DNA from: Schistocerca nitens
Lineage: Eukaryota; Arthropoda; Insecta; Orthoptera; Acrididae
Length of the DNA stretch: 64,000 bases
Direction of reading: 5' to 3'
Assembly (NCBI RefSeq): GCF_023898315.1
Contig: NC_064621.1
Coordinates: forward strand, 17,482,501-17,546,500
The notes under the pieces were generated by a model. The model saw only the letters and a program-made list of their open reading frames with translations. It made no database searches and was not told the DNA's origin. The position numbers and the translations under genes are program-made. Position 1 is the first letter of the stretch. Each line of letters begins with the position of its first letter. Of this stretch, positions 56,200-64,000 are shown piece by piece.

Positions 56200-57669
56200 G
56201 TATGTAAAATTTTATTCCGCTGTGCGCTCGATACGTGTTTTATCTCGGGCTCTAGTCCCGCGAGGCAGTTTAGATGCTACATGACATTGGATATTGCCCA
56301 TATAAACTCATGCCGACCTTATAGATTCCAAATTCGCATGCTGATCGTGGGCTCCCAACTAATGTGAGAAACAGTATCTCGGAACGATACACTTCTGTCT
56401 CGATAAAGCGCGAACCTACTGCCGTTGAATTCCAACAGATGCAGTTGATTCGTCCTTTTTGCACTACAAAATTATCTTTATCACATCAGAGAGACCAAAA
56501 TCAAGCTCTACTCCACATAAGGAAGACATCAAGGGAAAGCCCTGAGCGTTGAAGTAAGGCTGTTAGGCACTCTGTCCAATGGCGTTGTGAAATAAGGGCA
56601 GTATCGTAGTCACGTGAGTTTCTTTTCTCTGTGGTCGATAAGAAAATTCTAGATGAGCGAGAACTAGCTAGTCAGGAACGTCGTCGTCTGCTGCTTTGTC
56701 GCCATCGTAGCCAACCTTCCAGAATTAACTCGCTGCCCGTCCAATACACATCCCCGACGGATAGACAAAATAATCCGCAATGAAATAAAATCATCCCCCA
56801 CACTAGCGGTCACTGGTATCCACGGTAGGTATCGAGCGCAGGTGTGGCGTGGGCGGACACGAGTCACCGACCCTCTCGCCTAATCGCACTACGTACAAGT
56901 TTATAGTATAAGCACACCATGCACACATGCTTAATTCAAATATAATTACGAATACAAGTGGGATTTTTCACGTTATATTATTGTTATTATTACTAATGTA
57001 TTGTTATTATGTACGTACAGGGTGCTGGAGGGTCACGCGAAACGTCTATTTGAGATGAGATTTCCTCTGGGGCCTCACTTCTTTCATCTGATCGCTACGC
57101 ATTTTCTTACTTTCATTCGACCAAGTCGTTCAAGTCTTGAATTTCTTGGCCTCTTGTCTCTTTTTCCACTTGGGTAGTTTTTGGCTGACTATTCGTCCCT
57201 CTTGTATCTCTGAGTTTCTTCTGAATTAATACTTTTGTGTACTCTAAAATCAGTTTAGTTCGCGGGTGTCTAGCATACTCTTGATAAGTCTCTAAAACAT
57301 CAGTCGGCGTTTCTTCACGTCATGTATCACATTATGTATCCGTTTGGTCTCTTGTCCACTCCACAATATGTAATCATCATGTGTCTTATTTGGCCAAAGG
57401 TTTATCTTACGAATATTCTCTCTAGTTTCTTAATTTTTTTAGTGTATATTTCTAGCCGTGACTGACGTTTCAGACTCGTGTAAGCTTTTTGGCTTGAAGA
57501 CAGTGTTGTGTTGTCTCACTTTTACATCACGGGATGGACGTGGTTTATTGTAGATGTTACCAGACTTGCAGAATTCTATACTCATCCACAGATTTCTTTG
57601 CTAGTGAGTTTCTTTCTGTATCCAGTTCTACTGTATTGTATGCCAAGACACTGAAATCTGTGAACTGTC
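56200..57669. other. No recognised gene
   Basis: The interior of the inverted-repeat interval. The minus frame at 56664-56867 and plus frames at 56081-56552 have no domain. T-rich from 57030. Confidence 0.4.
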
Positions 57670-57997
57670 ACAATCTCACCGTGTTTTGCAGTAGTCTTCA
57701 TCGGTGCATGTTATAGTGCATTATTATTAGTAACTTGTTTAGTAGTTACATAAATTTGCCTTTAATCAAACTTAATTCTCTGTCCTGACCTGCAACTTCT
57801 CCAGATCTCTCACTCAGTGGTCACGGGTAGCCTAAAGACTGGCAGTCCAACATTCGAGACCCACCACGATTAATCAGATGTGTCAGAGAGGTAAGAGAGC
57901 GTCAAGTGGCGGACTCATATCTGTCAGCCAAGTCCAGTTCAGTGCACTTCTCAGCCGGGTTAGAGCCACTGTTGGCCAAGGTGTCAGCTCTGGACTA

Positions 57998-59290
57998 CAC
58001 TGGTGTCCGAAATTAAAGCAACAAACAACTATTTCACCAGCCTGTGCCTAATCCACTGTATAATCACACAAACTGTCAACAGATGTCCGTACCATCGTGT
58101 CCTGCACTGAAGATGGTATTCTGGTCAACGGAAAACCACGACAACGATGACGTCAGGGCACCTATCAAACAGGATAGTGTTTGTCGGGTAGTCCCACATC
58201 CACAGTCGCTGTGTGCACAGTGACCGACAGTGCAGTACCGCACAGAGAATGCGCTTGCCAGGGTCTCTGCGGTGGAGGACCGTGGCAAGAATGGAAGCAG
58301 GACGGTCGCAAACTGATCTGACCCGATGGCATTATGCGAATCGTTCTGTTGTTTTTCGGATGCAGTGATAGTGTATAGAGATCGAAGTTGCATCCCCAAG
58401 ACCTAGGCGGGGCCGACCACGTGTAACATCAGAAAGAGAGAACCGTTATTTGGCTGTAGGGGCACGACGGTACGACCTCAGTACTGCACGGCAACTGGGC
58501 TCTGACCGCACAATATCCACTGGACGTGTTGTGTCGAGGCAAGCGGTGTACCGAGGGCTTCGACACAGTGGCCTTTATTGTCGGAGACCTGCTGTGTGCG
58601 TCTAGAGTGGAGCCGTCGAACAGTGGGCGAAACGTCCTTCTCACAGATGAGCCCCGATTTGGTCTGAGCGGTGATTCTCGAGGGATTCGCAACTGGAGGG
58701 AACGCGGAGCATGATTTCGGGACCCAAACATTGCCGTAAGAGATTAATATCGTGGATGATCCCTAATGGTGTGGGCAGGAATTATACTGACCACTCTAAC
58801 ACCTCTTCATGAAACTATACGCATAATTCGGCAAGCTTTAACTGCTCTCAGTTCTCGTGACAAGATATTGAGACCTAATCTGCGGTTGTTGCGAGGTGCT
58901 GTGGGCCCAGATTTCGTATTGCTGGACGATAATGCTGGATATCATCGACCACGTGTGGTTGATGTTTTCTTGGAAACGAAAAATACGGCACGCATGACGG
59001 GGCCTGCCCGCTCTTCCGATTTGAACCCCACAGAGCACATCTGGGATGCACTAAGCACACGGGTTGCATCACGTCATCATTCACGGACCACCCTCCAAGA
59101 CTTGCGAGCAGCGCCGCAGGAAGGATGGGCGTTATCGCCTCAACGTGAGATTGATGACATCATTCACAGCATGCCCCGTCGTTAGTCACGCGTTTATTGT
59201 TGTGAGAGGGGGTCACACCCTATACCTAGCGCATTAACCGGTTGTCGGAATGTGTGTGTAAATCCGTTAAGGTGGAAAAAGGAACATCAT
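57998..59290 (+). mobile_element. Tc1-like transposon, DD34E triad recognisable
   Basis: The left end cactggtgtccgaaattaaa starts at 57998 after TA (57996-57997). The matching right end was not found, so the right boundary is approximate. Transposase pieces lie in order: NRYLAVGARRYDLSTARQLG (58441, HTH region), NVLLTDEPRFGLSGDSRG (58631, first Asp), SLMVWAGI (58756), VGPDFVLLDDNAGYH (58900, second Asp) and SSDLNPTEHIWDALS (59013, Glu). The last 139 codons are one open frame (58766-59185) ending DDIIHSMPRR, the usual family C-terminus. Stops near 58714 and a frame change near 58750 disrupt the rest. A SINE inserted just to its right at 59318. Confidence 0.82.
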
Positions 59291-59317
59291 TTTTGTAGAC
59301 CGTTATGCGTGTTGCAG

Positions 59318-59484
59318 CCGGCCGGTGTGACCGAGCGGTTCTAGCCGCTTGAGTCTGCCTGCCTCGGGCATGGATGTATGGGATGTCCTTACGTTAGTTA
59401 GGCTTAAGTAGTTCTAAGTTCTAGGGGACTGATGATCTCAGATGTTAAGTCCCATAGTGCTCAGAGCCATTTGAACCATTTTTC
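59318..59484 (+). mobile_element. SINE copy lacking the B box (second case)
   Basis: Main SINE family. The head gtgaccgagcggttctagcc is followed by gcttgagtctgcctgcctcg. The span holding gaaccgcgcgacc and the B box is missing. The body and tail are normal. An imperfect short target duplication (tgttgcag at 59310-59317 and 59486-59493) flanks it. The deletion endpoints differ from those at 24928-25102, so the losses are independent. Confidence 0.85.
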
Positions 59485-59493
59485 ATGTTGCAG

Positions 59494-60465
59494 CTCTTCA
59501 CCTTCTGTATTCTTTATATAGTTTCTACATTAGTCCCACCTGATTATACCGTTTTGTGGAAAAACAAACGCAACCTTGCAAAATCTCAGTTTCTCGCTTT
59601 AATTTTGAACGTCTAAATTTTTCATCCCATATACGCCCTAATCACCTACAAAGTTTATCATCTTCTTCGTAGTACATTGTATGCGCATAATAGGTAAAAT
59701 TTGTCATTTGCTATCCTCCCCCGTTTTGCAATTTTTATGACTAGCGGTGTGGAATTTAGAATCTTACACTCATCATATCACCTAATTCCACGAGTGGAGG
59801 CATGCGTTATCGGCAACCTTGGCTCTGTTTCCTGGTAGACAGATGTGTCAGGTGCTCTTCCGCCTCTTATAAATGGGAACCGAGGGACAAATAGCGGCGC
59901 CTACATCAGAGCCACTTTTCTACTTGTTTCCTTTTAACGTTTTTCAGAGCACACGCATTCGTTCGTCTTTCTATTCCTCGTGATGATATCCGTTTGGACG
60001 AAATGAAGCTCAACGGCTGCCCTTGATAATTTCCGGCTTGTAAGGGTGCTACAGGATAGGATGCGCAGAGAAATAATTTTTAAGAAAAAATTCGGTAAGT
60101 TGCCCAGTTTCCGAGTTAATTAGCACTGAGAATAGTCAACCGCGTCGTTGTGCGCGCAAATTCAAGCGGCCCGCCACAGACTATCTTTGCAAAGGTGTTC
60201 TTCGTTTGGTTTCCTAAAAATGAACAAGGGAGCGATGCAAAACTGGACATGGAACGGTAGTAAGGATAGACCCGGAGCCAGAGGCTGAGCAGTCTACGCT
60301 ATGAGAAGAACCGATACTAATTGTGTCTTGCAGGCCGCTGTAATTTGCTCGAGCAACGGACTGATCGCCTAACTTCGATGATAATTATGTTAGTAAAGGC
60401 GCGACGTATCGAATTATTTTCTTAACAATTATTTCTCAGCACACTTATCCTCAAACACCAGTACA
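59494..60465. other. No recognised gene
   Basis: Nothing identified by eye. Confidence 0.4.
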
Positions 60466-61640
60466 AGATTTTCAGTCGCTTTCTGGCCACCTTGCATATA
60501 GGAGTGTCAGTGCGGAGCGATTTAAAGTGGACCGAGAACACGAAAGTAACCGTAGGAAAGGCAGATACCATACAGAGATTCCGCGCGAGAATCAGCTCAC
60601 GAAAGAGTTAGCTTTGTTCAAGCGATATATCCAGTCAGGCTGGAATCTGACCAGCAAGGATTAATAGACGAAACAAAGAAGATTCAGAGAAGAACAGCGC
60701 CTTTCACCAAACGTTGATATAAAAAGAAATTTAAAAAAAATGTAAATCAGTCAAGTTTCTGTTTCAAGATGAATCACAAAAACTAAATGGCTATAGAGTC
60801 AGCTAAAAACCGAAGTGTTACAACATCCTACAACTTAAATTAGCATATTACTAGAAAATATTATGGGGAAGCTAAAGTAACTGAAAAGACGCAACAGATT
60901 TATTGAAGAAACTGTCTATAGTATGCTTGTCCGTCCTTTTCTGGGGCACTGCTGCGCGGTATTAGACGCGTATGACGTAGGATTGACGGAGTACATAGAA
61001 TAAGTTTGACCAATGGGAAATCGTTTTGTATTATGTCGCGAAATGGGCGGGAGACTCTCACGGACATGGCTCTGAGCACTATGGGACTCAACTGCTGAGG
61101 TCATTAGCCCCTAGAACTTAGAACTAGTTAAACCTAACTAACCTAAGGACATCACAAACATTCATGCCCGAGGCAGGATTCGAACCTGCGACCGTAGCGG
61201 TCTTGCGGTTCCAGACTGCAGCGCCTTTAACCGCACGGCCACTTCGGCCGGCCCTCACGGACATGACACGTGAATTGGGGTAGCAGGCATTAAAACAAAT
61301 TCATCGTCGTTTCTGCAAGATCTGTTCACGAAGTTCTGATCGCCAACTTTCTCCTACGAATGCCAAGTATTTTTCTGACTCCCACCTGCATAGGGGTAAC
61401 TGACCATCGCAACAAAACAATCATAGTTCACACAAAAAGATCTAGAAGTGTTATTCGATAGTGGAAAGGTTGAGAAATAGTCTGGACCCTTTGTCAACAG
61501 CTTCAGAGTGAAAAGCAGAGTAATTATATAGATGTATCTTCGTTTAGTAGGTGCTCGTCCAACTCAAGTGGAAGACGTTATAGGAGAGGCGTTGTGCACC
61601 ACGGTTCTTGAGCGTACCTTCCTAGAAGAGGTGAATGCAG
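60466..61640 (+). pseudogene. LINE RT C-terminus and 3' end, split by a SINE
   Basis: Reading through stops: GVSVRSDLKWTENTKVTVGK at 60504 (thumb, equivalent to KYLGV...SDLKW), then RFIEETVYSMLVRPFLGHCC near 60895. After the SINE, DMTRELG near 61262 continues the conserved MLRELGW segment. The 3' part (61585-61635, gcgttgtgcaccacggttct) resembles 18515-18570. It is an old copy of the same group as 18270-18790 and 45050-46530. The RT active site is absent. Confidence 0.65.
61069..61253 (-). mobile_element. SINE nested in a LINE, 12-bp target duplication
   Basis: Main SINE family on the minus strand. The tRNA-like head lies at 61253-61170 with an intact B box (complement ggattcgaacctgcgacc at 61176). 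The target duplication ctcacggacatg is perfect at 61057-61068 and 61254-61265. The B box and the 'ttaaaggcgctgcagtc' head variant match the copy at 22670, so these two form a subfamily. Confidence 0.93.
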
Positions 61641-61651
61641 AATAGTTCTGA

Positions 61652-61675
61652 ACGTAAACGTAAACGTAAACGTTC
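61652..61675 (+). repeat. Short (acgtaa)n tract
   Basis: About four units of acgtaa at the end of the LINE remnant, likely its simple-repeat tail. Confidence 0.75.
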
Positions 61676-62165
61676 TAAACGCGTTTTCACTTTTATTGTG
61701 TTGTAGAAGCTCTGCTGCATGTCCTAGAGTTGTTCCAAGTGCCAAATCAAGGAGAAAATGTTTCAAACATTCATTACCAGATACTCTCTGGTGTTTTTGA
61801 CAACCAGAGTTTTTCTCTGGCGTTCAAAGTGCCACGTGCGGAAGTCTCCTCCATTTAATTTAACCACAGTTTGTGTGGTAAACAGAGTCCAGCTAATATT
61901 TTGTTTTTGCCAATAACAAAACATCTTTGTGACTGAAGGCCTTTTTTCCGAAAGATTCACGCAAGGCTATTGAGTCACCTAAAGCTATGAATCCATCCCG
62001 CGTAATCCCAACGCAAAGTACTGACTTCTTTGATTTTAAGGGTGCTGCTGAAAACATTGTTGTCAATGCAGACGAGGAAGACCCCCAAATGCAATATTAT
62101 CAAAGTGTTTGCATACTCATACATCTCAAATAGCTATTAAAAATTTCTACTGTGCAAGAGAAGTA
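61676..62165. other. No recognised gene
   Basis: The plus strand is open from about 61980 to 62107 (STDFFDFKGAAENIVV and onward), but I recognise no family. Confidence 0.35.
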
Positions 62166-62640
62166 TGGAAAAAATATCAAAGAGGAAAGAATATGGGGAA
62201 GGCGCGCGATCTACCTGAATTTCACAGAGGGAAGATTGTGATGGCGTGGAGGCCCGGGACGAGCATTTCGGAAACTGCACGACTTGTCGTGTGTTGGAGG
62301 AGCGCTGTGGTGTCTTCAAGACGTGGCGAAACCAGGGTGGAAACGTGTCCGGACGCTGGGACTAGGCGGCCACCCCGCATTACCTATGTTGCATGTTGTA
62401 GGTTCGGCAGACTGGTAAAAGAGGATCGGCAGCGAACTGTGGCGGAACTACCAGCACCCATGCATGTTCCGATGTTAACACCACGACATCAGAAACTACG
62501 ACTGCAGTGGCCACGTCACCATCGGCTCTGGACGCTGGCGCAGTGTTCTGGCTGATCAATGTGTATCAACACGGAATTTATTCGATTGAGTAGCCGATTT
62601 GGGTGCGCCCCACAAAGCATTCGCGAAAAAAAAGAAAAAA
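62166..62640 (+). pseudogene. Tc1-like transposase N-terminus with internal deletion
   Basis: The start lies at ATG 62193: GKARDLPEFHRGKIVMAWRP, GTSISETARLV (first HTH helices), then GETRVETCPDAGTRRPPRIT and RQRTVAELPA. The frame then jumps to MLTPRHQKLRLQWPRHHRLW at 62473, the segment just before the first catalytic Asp, so the second HTH part is deleted. After a stop at 62553 only a short remnant of the catalytic core is seen (GCAPQSIRE, 62601). An A-rich run at 62626-62644 follows. The catalytic Asp and Glu residues are absent. Confidence 0.75.
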
Positions 62641-62955
62641 AAAACCTTTTGACACGGCATTTTGGTAAGCACTCAGCCACGTGACCGTCTGCTTTAGGGT
62701 CTCCCAGTTCCCTGACGCTGTTCAGTATTCGTTTTTTCTTGCCATCCAATGGTTAGGAGAAAACAACTGTAGTCAGAAAGCTTTAATTATCCCCTCGAAA
62801 AAAGTGAAATTACATAATTACTTTTTGTGTTTTTTCTCTGTTTGAAGGTACATGTCTGCACTCCTGGTACTCATTGGAAGTTCCACTTATCAGTATTTCA
62901 GCACGATGCTGCGTAAACCAAAAGAATATGACGCGCCCCGTTGATGTAGTCAAGT
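62641..62955. other. No recognised gene
   Basis: Nothing identified. It may include the end of the preceding Tc1-like relic. Confidence 0.35.
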
Positions 62956-64000
62956 ATCGCGCGATAGATAGGTCTTTATTTATCTATTTACACGTCAAGT
63001 TTCGTAGGACCAAATTGTGGAGCAAATCTCCAAGGTTTGGAATGTGTCACTATATGAAATTACAACATAAAAGTAATAACAGATAAAAATAAAATGTTTA
63101 TGGGCCCGAAAACAGTCGAACCATAAGTTTCAGTAAACGCAGTCAACAATATAACATAGGAATCAGATTAATTTTTCAAGGAACTCCTCAACAAAATAGA
63201 AGAAGTGACTCATGAGGAAACTCTTCAGTTTCGACCTGAAAGCGCGTGGATTACTGTTAAGATTTTTGAATTCTTGTGGTAGCTTATTGAAAATGGTTGC
63301 AGCAGCATGCTGTACACCTTTCAGCACAAGAGTTAAGGAAGTCCGATCCAGACGCAGGCTGGATCTCTGCCGAGTATTAACTTAGTGAAAGGTGCTTATT
63401 CTTGGGAATAAGTTGAGATAGTTAACAAGAAGCGATAGTAAAGAATATATATATATTGAGAGACCACTGTCAAAATACCCAGACTAGTGAATAGGGTTCG
63501 AGAAGAGGTTCGCGGACTTACACCACTTATTGCCCGACCTGCCCGTTTCTTAGCCTAAAATAGTCTTTTAGAATGTGAAGAGTTACCCCAAAATATAACA
63601 CCGTACGACATAAGCGAACGAAAATAAGGAATGTAGACTAATTTTCTTGTCGAACGATCACTTACTTCAGATACCGTTCGAATATTAAAAATGGCAGCAT
63701 TAAGTCTTTGAACAAGATCCTGCACGTGGGCTATCCACGACAGTTTACTATCTATCTGAACTAGAATTATGAACTTTTCAGTTTCAGTAATCATATGCCC
63801 ATTCTGAGAAATTAAAACATCGGGTTTTGTCGAATTGTGTTAGAAACCGTAAAAACTGAGTCTTACTGTGATTTAGCGTTAGTTTATTTTCTACAGGCCA
63901 TGAACTTATGTCATGAACTGCACTATTTGAAAGCAAGCCAATGTTGCACACAACATCCATTACTGCCAAGGTAGTGCCATCGGCAAACAGAAATATTCCA
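62956..64000 (-). pseudogene. LINE RT C-terminal half, runs off the right edge
   Basis: Reading leftward from the edge: GIFLFADGTTLAVMD (64000-63955) is the active site with Gly for the second Asp. Then SSWPVENKLTLNHSKTQFLR (63910) follows. 63794-63555 reads VQIDSKLSWIAHVQDLVQRL, RLNAAIFNIRTVSEV and SLMSYGVIFWGNSSHSKRLF. After frame changes the end reads NPRAFRSKLKSFLMSHFFYF near 63240, with a stop near 63160. This S-L-M-S-Y-G-x-I-F-W-G-N series is typical of Jockey-type LINEs and differs from the other lineages in the window. The 3' UTR continues to about 62956. Confidence 0.8.

Larger units (their letters stand above)
55723..57783. repeat. ~110-bp inverted repeats bounding 2.06 kb
   Basis: Plus-strand 55723-55835 is the near complement of 57670-57783. 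For example, ttgattaaaggcaaatttat starts at 55738, and the complement of 57749-57768 is identical over its 20 bases. Identity continues through aagttactaataataatgc with scattered differences. The left arm overlaps the end of a Tc1-like transposase relic. The interval could be one element with terminal inverted repeats or two opposed insertions of one family. No target duplication was resolved. Confidence 0.7.

Noticed and set aside
57832..57900. tRNA-like segment (gtggtcacgggtagcctaaa, then acattcgagaccc)
   Set aside because: The B box is only approximate, no stems pair, and no repeat body was recognised.

Overview
The window looks like intergenic DNA from a large, repeat-rich insect genome, most likely an orthopteran (grasshopper or locust type). 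This rests on resemblance recalled from memory, not on a search. The supporting signs are a tRNA-derived SINE in seven copies, several other tRNA-headed SINE families, Penelope-like elements with GIY-YIG endonuclease, several Tc1/mariner lineages and several LINE lineages, nearly all decayed. I found no convincing host protein-coding gene, rRNA gene or functional tRNA gene. Almost all short open frames are shadows or pieces of transposable elements.

Layout. 0-8.5 kb: a Ty3/gypsy pol relic, an internally deleted Tc1-like transposase, a LINE reverse transcriptase (RT) relic, a DUF4817-type transposase fragment, and a 1.22-kb element with ~215-bp terminal inverted repeats and a nested SINE. 8.68-15.39 kb: a very homogeneous tandem array of a 149-bp unit, exactly 45 units, with a second-level duplication at a 21-unit offset. 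15.4-18.8 kb: LINE ORF1 and endonuclease remnants directly after the array, then a LINE 3' end. 19-26 kb: SINEs and a near full-length minus-strand LINE (20.2-23.5 kb) split by a SINE. 26.0-26.5 kb: a CpG-rich, repeat-poor segment, the best candidate for host regulatory DNA. 27-36 kb: Penelope-like elements of two lineages, including two head-to-tail copies with a hammerhead-like motif, plus LTR-like segments and antisense LINE pieces. 36-43 kb: two Tc1-like elements, one split by a solo LTR with a 5-bp target duplication, and further SINEs. 45-55 kb: several LINE copies, including a tail-to-tail inverted pair, and a 1.3-kb mariner with both ends. 55-64 kb: Tc1-like relics, a 2-kb interval bounded by inverted repeats, and LINE fragments running off the right edge.

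No gene system works as a unit here. The window records successive insertion, nesting, deletion and inversion. The most unusual features are the 149-bp array and its junction with a LINE, the tandem Penelope pair, the long-TIR element, a long hairpin inside LINE sequence, and SINE copies that lost their B box. Stretches stated to hold nothing mean nothing I recognised by eye.
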